A stretch of 64,000 bases of DNA from DASRFA01 sp035651755 (lineage in GTDB: Bacteria > Desulfobacterota > Binatia > UBA12015), in contig DASRFA010000014.1 in assembly GCA_035651755.1 (NCBI GenBank), positions 105,958 to 169,957 of the forward strand. Reading direction: 5' to 3'. A program made the position numbers and the translations under genes. The notes beneath the pieces are model-generated. The model was given only the letters and a program-made list of their open reading frames with translations. It was not told the DNA's origin and did no database searches. Every line of letters begins with the position of its first letter. Within the stretch, counting starts at the first letter, position 1. Of the stretch, positions 36,437-44,169 are shown piece after piece.

Positions 36437-37224
36437 TCCTCGATCGCTTCAAGCTGACGGATCGGATCGCGATCGTGACCGGCGCCGGCAAGGGCATCGG
36501 CCGCGGCATCGCGCTCGCGTTCGCGGAGGCGGGCGCCGACGTCGTCTGCGCGGCCCGCACCCAGGTCGACATCGAGGCGACCGCCGATGCGGTCCGCGAG
36601 CGCGGCCGGCGCGCGCTCGCGGTGAAGACCGACGTCATGGTGAGCGAGGACCTGGAGCGCCTGGTCGCGAGCGCGCTCGCGGAGTTCGGCCGTCTCGACG
36701 TGCTCGTGAACAACGCGGGCGGCACGCTTCCGCGCGCCGCGCTCGCGACCAGCGAGCGCTACTTCGAGACCGCGCTCCGCTTCAACGTGACGAGCGCTTT
36801 CCTCCTCACGCGGCTCGTCGTTCCCAAGATGGTCGAGACCGCGGGCGGCGGCGCGATCGTGAACATCTCCTCGCGCGCGAGCGACATGGTGCAGACCGGC
36901 TTTGCGGCGTACGCGGCGGGCAAGGCTGCGCTCAACATGCTGACGCGGAACCTCGCCGCGGAATTCGCGCCGAAGGTGCGCGTGAACGCGATCTCCGTGG
37001 GCGGCGTCGCGACCGACGCGCTCGCGATCGTGCTCACCGACGAGGCGCTGCGCGCGCAGTTCGACGCGAACACGCCGATGGGACGACCGGGCACGGTCGA
37101 GGACATCGCTGCCTGCGCGCTCTATCTCGCGTCGCCCGCGGGCGGCTGGGTGACCGGAAAGATCTTCCAGGTCGACGGCGGCACCGAGTGGCCCGCGATC
37201 ACGGTCCCGGTGTCGAAGCTCTGA
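36433..37224 (+). CDS. Short-chain dehydrogenase/reductase
   Basis: A 263-residue classical SDR. The TGAGKGIG cofactor motif (16-23), NNAG (94-97), and Ser/Tyr160/Lys164 (YAAGK) triad are intact. The acidic-free region after strand 2 (AARTQ) leans to NADP. Overall it resembles 7-alpha-hydroxysteroid or 3-oxoacyl-ACP reductase relatives. Translational coupling to the upstream kinase (4-base overlap) suggests co-expression. Confidence 0.9.
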   Translation: MILDRFKLTDRIAIVTGAGKGIGRGIALAFAEAGADVVCAARTQVDIEATADAVRERGRRALAVKTDVMVSEDLERLVASALAEFGRLDVLVNNAGGTLPRAALATSERYFETALRFNVTSAFLLTRLVVPKMVETAGGGAIVNISSRASDMVQTGFAAYAAGKAALNMLTRNLAAEFAPKVRVNAISVGGVATDALAIVLTDEALRAQFDANTPMGRPGTVEDIAACALYLASPAGGWVTGKIFQVDGGTEWPAITVPVSKL

Positions 37225-37286
37225 AGTCGTTCCGCCGGCCTACGAGCATAGCTCGGGACACGAGAGCGATCCCCTCGTGCGATCGA

Positions 37287-37338
37287 CTTCCGGCGTCGCG
37301 CCCGCCGCGCTCCGCGGCGGCACGGCAGGCGCCGGAAG
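37287..37338. terminator. Nested hairpin between convergent genes
   Basis: An outer 9-bp stem CTTCCGGCG/CGCCGGAAG (37287-37295 and 37330-37338) encloses an inner 8-bp perfect stem CCGCCGCG/CGCGGCGG. It sits between the convergent SDR and the small membrane gene, so a bidirectional terminator is likely. No T-run follows on the plus side. Confidence 0.6.
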
Positions 37339-37353
37339 CCGTCGCGGCTCGTC

Positions 37354-37473
37354 TCACCCTGCACCGATCAGGTTGTTGCCGAAGATCAGCCAGAGGATCA
37401 GTAGCAAGCCGATCGGCGCGCCCAGGAAATACAGAACGACGTAGCCGATCCGTCCGGATTCGTCGCGCATCAT
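37354..37473 (-). CDS. 39-residue membrane protein
   Basis: An ATG at 37473 with AGGAGAGAACC upstream opens 39 codons. After a charged MMRDESGR head comes one membrane segment containing LGAPIGLLLILWLIFG. The motif with central P-I/L-P-I in a Leu/Trp helix closely resembles the small protein at 63110-63232, so the two appear to be paralogues. Function unknown. Confidence 0.6.
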   Translation of the reverse strand: MMRDESGRIGYVVLYFLGAPIGLLLILWLIFGNNLIGAG

Positions 37474-37675
37474 GGTTCTCTCCTCGTGAAGACCGAAGTT
37501 GGAGACCCGCTGCTGCAAATGCGGGGCCGTCCCGCCCGGACCGTGCAGCGAGGTCGGAAGGGGAGTAGAGCGGCGTCGCGGGCGCGCGTTCTGAAAAAAT
37601 TCCAGGACCACGAGCGGCGACCGCAGCGTTCCTACAAGCCGTGGACGCCCCGCGTTGAACGGCCGCAAACGCAAA

Positions 37676-37703
37676 GCGGCCGGAGCGTCGCCGCTCCGGC
37701 CGC
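37676..37703 (-). terminator. Perfect 12-bp hairpin
   Basis: GCGGCCGGAGCG (37676-37687), loop TCGC, and CGCTCCGGCCGC (37692-37703). It lies 27 bases beyond the stop of the secreted protein gene on the minus strand and is followed there by CTTTGCGTTTG, which gives a weak T-tract. Probable intrinsic terminator of that gene. Confidence 0.7.
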
Positions 37704-37729
37704 CTCGCCGTCCGGGTCGATCGCGCCGG

Positions 37730-38482
37730 TCAGGGCGCGACCCGGGTCAGGACGCCGCCGGTCAGCACCGCCCCGTTCAGGAAGTCGGTCCCCTGCACCG
37801 TCATCGCCTTCGTGCAGACGCAGTGGGTCGTGAGCCAGCCGTTGATGCAGGTGATGAGCGCGTCGACGGTGTCGTCGGTGCAGATGCCGCTCATGTCCTC
37901 GCAGTCGTTCTCGATCGACTTGTCGCAGGTGCAGGTCGAGCCGCTGCAGCTGTACCCGAGGCCGCCCGTGCCGCCACCGTTGTTCACCATCGCGATCGCG
38001 CTCGCGATCAGCTCGACCGAGCGGAACGCGCTGGTGTCGCCGAGATAGTTCACCGTGTCGTGGCCGCCGGCGCCGTTCACGGAGAGCATCACCGTGGGAT
38101 CGACCCGGAGCATCGCGAAGTCGTCGCCGCCGCCCAGATTGACGTCGAGCATGCGGAGGTGGAGCAGCCCGTTCGAGAAGAGCTGCACGCCGAGCGAATC
38201 GTTTCCGCCGCCGAGGCGAATGCGCATCACCTCGAGGGAGCCCGCCGGATACTGGCCGACCGGCATCCCGTTCGCGGTCACGTCGATGGCGCCGTTCTGA
38301 GCGTCGAACGCCACCGTCACGTCGTCGGCTGCGCTGTTGCCGGTGATCGTCAGCATGCGGCCATCGGCGGGGGCCTTCACCCGGACCGCGGCGAGAGAGG
38401 TGGCAGGTAGGGTCGCGACGATCAACGCGAACGCGATCGACACGAACCGGCTACGTCCTTCGGCTGCGATTGCACTGGTCAT
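37730..38482 (-). CDS. Secreted RTX-like beta-roll protein
   Basis: A 250-residue protein with a signal peptide (SIAFALIVATLPATSLAA) and ATG at 38482 behind GGAGGAG. The middle has spaced Gly/Asp turns (LGGGNDSLGVQLFS, LGGGDDFAMLRVD, GAGGHDTVNYLG), like degenerate RTX/beta-roll repeats that bind Ca outside the cell. The C-terminal third is Cys-rich (CSCTCDKS-type pattern, CEDMSGIC, CVC) and disulfide-stabilised. It shares a divergent control region with the triple-module lipoprotein. Confidence 0.7.
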   Translation of the reverse strand: MTSAIAAEGRSRFVSIAFALIVATLPATSLAAVRVKAPADGRMLTITGNSAADDVTVAFDAQNGAIDVTANGMPVGQYPAGSLEVMRIRLGGGNDSLGVQLFSNGLLHLRMLDVNLGGGDDFAMLRVDPTVMLSVNGAGGHDTVNYLGDTSAFRSVELIASAIAMVNNGGGTGGLGYSCSGSTCTCDKSIENDCEDMSGICTDDTVDALITCINGWLTTHCVCTKAMTVQGTDFLNGAVLTGGVLTRVAP

Positions 38483-38909
38483 CGTCGTCTCCTCCATGCC
38501 CTTGCGGGCGAATCGTTCTTGGCGCGGAGGAGCGCAACGCGCGTGCCGCGGCCGCGCCCCAGCAATTTCGGGCGTTCGCGGGCGCGGGCCGGCAGAACGC
38601 GAACGGGCGTTCCGATCGCAGACGAACGGCCGTTCCTGAGCCGCGCGAACCGCGGTTCGCATCGCCCGGCGTACCGCCCGCCGGCAGCTCGCGCGTGCCA
38701 TCCCGGCGACGCCCCAACACGGCCGCGAATGCAGGCAAAGCCGGCGATCCGTGGACGATCCTCCGGCGAGGACGTCGTCGTTCGCCGTCGGCATGCGCGG
38801 TGCACTCGCCGGCCGCAACCCTCGGCGCGGAGCGGGCGGGTGAACCAAGCCCGCGCTCGACGCGACCGGCGAAACCGCGGGTTCCAGCCGCGAGAAGGAA
38901 GGAACGACG
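38483..38909. other. Divergent control region
   Basis: A 427-bp gap between two divergent exported-protein genes. It contains three evenly spaced GAAC-N4-GTTC palindromes (annotated separately) and the GAAGGAAGGAAC ribosome site of the lipoprotein gene. Confidence 0.5.
38601..38658. promoter_or_regulatory. Array of three GAAC-N4-GTTC operators at 23-bp spacing
   Basis: GAACGGGCGTTC (38601-38612), GAACGGCCGTTC (38624-38635) and GAACCGCGGTTC (38647-38658). Start-to-start distance is exactly 23 bp twice. All are preceded by CG or a C (CGAAC), and the last extends to a perfect 16-bp palindrome (38645-38660). The GAAC-N4-GTTC form matches LexA sites of Gram-positives and some other phyla, but the binding protein here is unknown. 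Confidence 0.75.
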
Positions 38910-40193
38910 ATGCTTCGGACGATTCGCTCGATGGTCGAGGGAGTTTCGGGGGCTACCGCGGCGGTCTTGCTCGTCGCGTGCTCGTACAGTCCGCCGGTGG
39001 CGCTCGATACGCCCACCGGCCTCTATCGCACGCTCAACACCGCGCCGTACGGAACGGCGACGCAATCGGATCGCTGGACGGTGGTCGACAACCCGGCCGG
39101 GCTCCGCGCGGACCACGGCTTCGCCTGCGTGTCCGCGTCACGCGGCGGCAGCCGCGACTTCATCGGCATCCGGGTCCAGGACAGCGCCGCGATCCCGACC
39201 GGGTACGACGCGACCGTATTCATGAACGGGTGGAAGTCCTCGTACAAGAAGAAGGATCACCACGTGCTCGGCCTCGGCTCGATCATCTTCAACATCGACA
39301 AGCAGCCCAGCCAGCTCGTCTGGGACGCGGGCGGCGTGATCGCCGACAAGAACGGCGACGACGCGTTCGAGTGGTGCTACCACTACACGGTCCTCTTCTG
39401 GCCCAAGACCGACCCGTTCGACATCCGCGCGGTGCACAGCGACTCGAGCGGCCAGCTCATCTTCGTCGACGACAACCAGCACTCGAACGTCGTCCACTCG
39501 ATTCCGGGCTCGTACACGCCGCCGGGAACCGGCCGCCCGCCGGTCGCCGCCCTCCCCTCCGGCTTCGCCCTCGCGTGGACGGACAGCGACCACCACGTGC
39601 TCCAGCTCGGATACGACCTGGGCAGCGCGTCCCTGTCGGGAACGACGCTCGGCTGGACCTCGAACGCGATCCTCAAGGACAACTCCGCGCGGCGCGACTA
39701 CTACGCCTTCGAGGCCGTCACGATTCTCCGCGGCAGCGGCTTCGACGTGCGCCATCCGAGCACCCTCGTACGCGAGAAGAACGACGGCACCACGGTGTCG
39801 CAGTCGAACGCGCTTCAGCTGTCGCCGCGCTCGCCGACGTCGTGCGCCGGTGAGCTCGTCGAACCTTCCCGCTTCGAGAGCTTCACGATCACCGGCCTGG
39901 ACGCTCGTGCGGCGATCCCGATGCTCACGGGCTGGGAGCTGCGATACACCTGCGAGGACCAGCACGTCCGGAGCGCCGGTGCGTGGATCGAGGATTGGGA
40001 CTACACGCCGCCCACGAACTTCCTCGGGACGAACGGGACGCTGCACTACACCGTCGGGACGACGCTGGCCGACAAGAACGGCGTCCCGAACTTCCTCGAC
40101 CGCCTCGAGGTGAGCGTGCTGGCGGTCGGCTCGGCGCGAAGGGTCGTCAATCCGAACCCGAACGTCTTCGGCAACGCCGTCCCCCTCCGGTAG
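38910..40193 (+). CDS. Lipoprotein built of three copies of an unassigned module
   Basis: A 427-residue lipoprotein (lipobox LLVACS, Cys24; start fixed by GAAGGAAGGAAC). Three segments of about 55-65 residues align: 107-164, 218-274 and 341-406. Each opens with a Trp/Phe-containing strand (GWKSSY, GFALAW, GWELRY), then D-[HQ]-H-V (DHHVL 116, DHHVL 227, DQHVR 350), and later a [IL]-[AL]-[DK]-[DK]-N loop (IADKNG 144, ILKDNS 254, LADKNG 386) before a final beta-strand. The modules look like beta-sandwiches; I do not recognise the family. Confidence 0.72.
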   Translation: MLRTIRSMVEGVSGATAAVLLVACSYSPPVALDTPTGLYRTLNTAPYGTATQSDRWTVVDNPAGLRADHGFACVSASRGGSRDFIGIRVQDSAAIPTGYDATVFMNGWKSSYKKKDHHVLGLGSIIFNIDKQPSQLVWDAGGVIADKNGDDAFEWCYHYTVLFWPKTDPFDIRAVHSDSSGQLIFVDDNQHSNVVHSIPGSYTPPGTGRPPVAALPSGFALAWTDSDHHVLQLGYDLGSASLSGTTLGWTSNAILKDNSARRDYYAFEAVTILRGSGFDVRHPSTLVREKNDGTTVSQSNALQLSPRSPTSCAGELVEPSRFESFTITGLDARAAIPMLTGWELRYTCEDQHVRSAGAWIEDWDYTPPTNFLGTNGTLHYTVGTTLADKNGVPNFLDRLEVSVLAVGSARRVVNPNPNVFGNAVPLR

Positions 40194-40509
40194 TCGGCAC
40201 CGCACGCGGGCCGCCGGTCCGCTCCGATTCTGGGCGGTTCGGCGGCGCGCGCGACGCGCGGGCGGTCGCGACCTTCATCTGGTTTCCCTTCCGGTTCATG
40301 GCCGCCTCACCGTCTCGAGCGCGTGCGAGCCGCGCCCGAGACGGTTGCGCCGGCTGTTGATGCGCGAGCGGCAGCGAGAGCGCGGACGCCGAGTCCTGAT
40401 GGAGCGGTGAAGAATCGGTGACGACCGGATGCGGTGAGCGCTCGCTCGGGCGGCCCGGCCCGCACATTGTGCGTTGTCCGCGACCGGAAGGCGGTGATAG
40501 CCCGGCGCG
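40194..40509. other. Spacer without a recognised gene
   Basis: The gap between the triple-module lipoprotein and the cytochrome gene shows no ORF or RNA I can support. The last 40 bases hold the start region of the cytochrome gene (gcggtgatagcccggcgcg before ATG). Confidence 0.35.
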
Positions 40510-43500
40510 ATGCGCCTCCGCCCCCTCCTCCTCCTCGCCTGGGTGGGGCTCGTGGCGGCGGCGCCCCCGGCGGGCGCGGCGGGCCCGATCTTCGAGAGCG
40601 ACGTCGTGCGGCCGCTCGCGATGTCACCCGACGGCATGCGGCTCTTCGCCGTGAACACCCCCGACGCGCGTCTGGAGATCCTGCGGATCACCGACGGCGG
40701 ACTGGTTCCCGAGGCGTCGGTGCCGGTCGGGCTCGAGCCGGTCGCGGTCGCGGCGCGCTCCGCCGGCGAGGTGTGGGTCGTGAACCACCTGTCCGACTCG
40801 GTGAGCGTCGTCGACGTCGCGAGCGCTCCGCCACGCGTCGTCGCGACGCTCTGGGTCGGCGACGAGCCGCGCGACGTCGTGTTCGCGGGCCCGGCGAAGT
40901 CTCGCGCGTTCGTCACGACCGCGCATCGCGGCCAGAACAGCCCGGTCGATCCGGCGCTCTTCACGCCGGGTGTCGGACGCGCCGACGTCTGGGTCTTCGA
41001 CGCGGACGCGATCGGCGGCGGCGGCGGCGGCACGCCGCTCACGGTCCTGACGCTCCTCGGCGACACGCCGCGCGCTCTCGCCGCGACCCCCGACGGCTCG
41101 ACCGTGTACGCCGCCGTCTACAAGTCCGGAAACCTGACGACGACGCTCGGCTTCGGATCGATCTGCGAGGGCCCGGAAGACGCCGAGTGCGAGGTCGACG
41201 GCAAGCCGATGCCCGGTGGGCTTCCCTTCCCGCACTGGAACGCCTTCGGCGACCCGCAGCCTCTGGTCGGCATGATCGTGCAGCAGGACGTCGCGACCGG
41301 GGCGTGGCTCGACCCGCTCGGTCGCGACTGGCGCGACGCGATCCGCTTCTCGCTGCCCGACCTCGACGTCTTCGCGATCGACGCGCTCGCGACCCCGCCC
41401 GCCGCGGGCCCGACGTGGGCGCACGTCGGCACCATCCTCTTCGACATGGCCGTCAATCCCGTGTCGGGCCGCGTCTACGTCTCCAACACCGAGGCGAAGA
41501 ACGAGCGCCGGTTCGCGGGCCCGGGCATCTTTACCGGCAGCACGGTGCGCGGCCGCCTGCACCAGGCGCGCATCACGGTGCTCGACGGCGCGAGCGTGCG
41601 GCCGCGCCACCTGAACAAGCACATCGACTACGACGAGGTCCCGAGCCCGCCCGGCGTGGCGGAGCGGAGCCTCGCGCAGCCGATGGGCATGGCGGTCACG
41701 AGCGACGGGACGAAGCTCTACGTCGCGGCCCTCGGGTCGGACGCCGTCGGCGCGTTCGACACGGCAGCGCTCGAAGCCGACAGCTTCGTGCCCGACGCTG
41801 CGTCGCACATCGCCGTCAGTGGCGGCGGCCCGACCGGGCTCGTCCTCGACGAGGCGCGCGGCCGTCTCTACGTCGCCACGCGCTTCGACGACGGCATCGC
41901 GGTCGTCGACCTCGGAAGCCGAGCCGAGGTCGGGCACGTCCGCATGCACGACCCGGAGCCGGCGGCCGTGGTCGCGGGACGGCGCTTCCTCTACGACGCC
42001 CGCCACACCTCGACGAACGGCGAGGCGTCGTGCGCCGTCTGCCACGTGTTCGGAGACACCGATGCGCTCGCCTGGGACCTCGGAAACCCCGACGCGCCGA
42101 CGATCCCGAACCCGAACCCGACGCGCGAGGGCGTCGACTCGTTCATGGGCTTCCGGCCCATGAAGGGGCCCATGACGACGCAGACCTTCCGCAACATCGC
42201 GAACCAGGGACCGATGCACTGGCGCGGCGACCGCACCGGCGCGCTCGACCCGGGCGGCGACGCCTTCGACGAGCGCGCCGCGCTCCGCCAGTTCAACGAG
42301 GCCTTCGTGGGCCTGCTCGGGCGCGACGCGCCGCTGCCCGCGAACGAGCTCGAGCAGCTCGTCGACTTCGGCCTCGCGATCGTTCCGCCGCCGAACCCGC
42401 ACAAGGCGCTGGACGGTTCGTCGACGCCGCTCGAGGCGCAGGGCGAGTCGGAGTTCCGCGACCCGGGCAGCTGCATCCACTGCCATCGCATCGACCCGCC
42501 GAACGGCGTGTTCGGCGCTGACGGGATGTCGGCGCCGACCGACGGCGGCATCCCGTTCTTCTTCAAGATCCCGCCGCTCCACAGCGTGTACCAGAAGGTC
42601 GGGATGTTCGAGATGCGGCCGCCCTTCAACGACGGCGACACGGCGCCGCTCGGGCCGCAGGTGCGCGGCTACGGCTTCCTGGCCGACGGCGCGCAGGGTT
42701 TCCCGCCTTCCGCCTCCCGGACGAAGCTCGAGTTCGTCTTCCGCTTCCCGGGCCCGCTGGCCGCGGTGGTCGGGCAGCAGGTGCTGCTGCGCCGCGTCCC
42801 CGACCCGGTCGCCGCCGGCCGCGCGGACCTGCTCGTCGCGCGCGCGGCGGCGGGCGCGTGCGACCTCGTCGTGCACGGGCTCGACGGCGGAGAGGCGACC
42901 GGCTGGCTCCGGCAGCCGGACGGCCGGTACCGGCCGGATCGCTCCGCGGCGCCCGCGGTCGACGAGAGCGCGCTGCGAAGCGGCGGCAACCGGAACTACA
43001 CCTGCGCGCCGCCGGGCGCGGGAGCCCGGCTCGCGCACGATCGCGACGAGGACGGCTTCACCGACGGCGACGAGCGCGCGGCGGCGACCGACGCGTCCGA
43101 CGCCGCGAGCCACCCCCTCGTGTGCGGATCGCCGACGACGGTGGGGGGTCCGCGCATCGTGGCGCGAGCGAGCGCGACGACCGGGCTCGAGAGGCTCACG
43201 ATCACGGCCGCTCTCGCCGAGGGCGCCGCGTCCGATCCCGAGGTGAACGGGCTCGCCATCACCGCGCGCGACGGCGGCCGAACGCTCTTCGCCCGCGTCT
43301 TGCCCGGCGGCACCGGCTGGATCCGCACGGGCGCGCGATCGACCTTCCGGTCCGACCGGCCGATCCGCCTCCTGACCGCGCTGCGCGGACGGCGGGGCGT
43401 CAAGCTCCGGCTCGTCGGCGAGGCGCCGTCGTACCTGCTGTCCGCGGGATCGTCGATCGAGCTCGCGATCGGGACGGATGCCGCCGCGTGCGCGAAGGCG

Positions 43501-43578
43501 ACGCTCCAGTGCTGCGCGACGGCGCGCGGAAGGCGCGTCGTCTGCACGCTGCCGACCGCCGAGGGCTGTCCCGGCTGA
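40510..43578 (+). CDS. Secreted beta-propeller / dihaem cytochrome c protein
   Basis: A 1022-residue exported protein (signal peptide ending PAGAA). Residues about 30-490 form a YVTN/NHL-type seven-bladed propeller (VVNHLSDSVSVVDV, LYVAALGSDAVGAFD, LYVATRFDDGIAVVD). A cytochrome region follows with haem motifs CAVCH (about 508-512) and CIHCH (about 655-659). Such fusions occur in cytochrome-peroxidase/MauG-like redox proteins and in extracellular electron-transfer complexes. The C-terminal 200 residues contain a D-x-D-x-D-G-type calcium loop (HDRDEDGFTDGDE) and a beta domain. No dedicated partner oxidase is adjacent. Confidence 0.87.
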   Translation: MRLRPLLLLAWVGLVAAAPPAGAAGPIFESDVVRPLAMSPDGMRLFAVNTPDARLEILRITDGGLVPEASVPVGLEPVAVAARSAGEVWVVNHLSDSVSVVDVASAPPRVVATLWVGDEPRDVVFAGPAKSRAFVTTAHRGQNSPVDPALFTPGVGRADVWVFDADAIGGGGGGTPLTVLTLLGDTPRALAATPDGSTVYAAVYKSGNLTTTLGFGSICEGPEDAECEVDGKPMPGGLPFPHWNAFGDPQPLVGMIVQQDVATGAWLDPLGRDWRDAIRFSLPDLDVFAIDALATPPAAGPTWAHVGTILFDMAVNPVSGRVYVSNTEAKNERRFAGPGIFTGSTVRGRLHQARITVLDGASVRPRHLNKHIDYDEVPSPPGVAERSLAQPMGMAVTSDGTKLYVAALGSDAVGAFDTAALEADSFVPDAASHIAVSGGGPTGLVLDEARGRLYVATRFDDGIAVVDLGSRAEVGHVRMHDPEPAAVVAGRRFLYDARHTSTNGEASCAVCHVFGDTDALAWDLGNPDAPTIPNPNPTREGVDSFMGFRPMKGPMTTQTFRNIANQGPMHWRGDRTGALDPGGDAFDERAALRQFNEAFVGLLGRDAPLPANELEQLVDFGLAIVPPPNPHKALDGSSTPLEAQGESEFRDPGSCIHCHRIDPPNGVFGADGMSAPTDGGIPFFFKIPPLHSVYQKVGMFEMRPPFNDGDTAPLGPQVRGYGFLADGAQGFPPSASRTKLEFVFRFPGPLAAVVGQQVLLRRVPDPVAAGRADLLVARAAAGACDLVVHGLDGGEATGWLRQPDGRYRPDRSAAPAVDESALRSGGNRNYTCAPPGAGARLAHDRDEDGFTDGDERAAATDASDAASHPLVCGSPTTVGGPRIVARASATTGLERLTITAALAEGAASDPEVNGLAITARDGGRTLFARVLPGGTGWIRTGARSTFRSDRPIRLLTALRGRRGVKLRLVGEAPSYLLSAGSSIELAIGTDAAACAKATLQCCATARGRRVVCTLPTAEGCPG

Positions 43579-43579
43579 G

Positions 43580-44026
43580 CTACGGGTACGCTCGTTTCGG
43601 CAGCTCGATGCCGGGCGCGAGGTTCCCTTGTCCCGGGACGTGGTTCACCTCGAGGCGGATGCCGTCGGGGTCCTCGAAGAGGACCGAGTAGTAGCCGGGC
43701 GCCCAGGATCCGTCTTCGGGCGGGTGAACGATCGTCGCGCCGATCGAGCGCAGGAAGTCGTGGACGCGATCGACGTCCTCGCGCTCGCGGGCGCGAAAGC
43801 AGATGTGGTGCAGCCCGATCCGTCGCTGGGCGAAGCGCGCGTCGCGATGCTCGGGCGCCGCGCGCGAGACCGCGAGGCCCGTCCGGCTGCCGACGCCGTA
43901 GTAGAAGTCGGGCGTGCTGAAGATGACCTTCATCTCGAAGAACGCGAAGAGCTTCTCGTAGAACGACACGCACCGCTCGAAGTCGTTGACCGTGATCTGG
44001 ATGTGGGCGATGCCGTTCATCTCCAT
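43580..44026 (-). CDS. VOC-superfamily protein (glyoxalase/dioxygenase fold)
   Basis: A 148-residue VOC protein with two beta-alpha-beta-beta-beta units. Likely metal ligands are His in AHIQITV (8), His in LHHICF and Glu in RLEVNHV. PDFYYGVG and SVLFEDPDGIRLEVNH fit the general glyoxalase-like branch, not lactoylglutathione lyase. Start at 44026; ATG at 44020 is less likely. It converges on the cytochrome gene with almost no gap. Confidence 0.85.
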   Translation of the reverse strand: MEMNGIAHIQITVNDFERCVSFYEKLFAFFEMKVIFSTPDFYYGVGSRTGLAVSRAAPEHRDARFAQRRIGLHHICFRAREREDVDRVHDFLRSIGATIVHPPEDGSWAPGYYSVLFEDPDGIRLEVNHVPGQGNLAPGIELPKRAYP

Positions 44027-44169
44027 GCGCGGCGGTCCTCTCTTCCTCGCGCGGCGCTCGGCGCGCACCCCGGTGACGCAACGCTGACATCTGTGCCCAT
44101 TCCAAGCCAGCTCGCCGCCGGTCCCCGGGGCACGAGGCATCCGAGGCGCTCGCGAGGCGAAGAGCGTCG

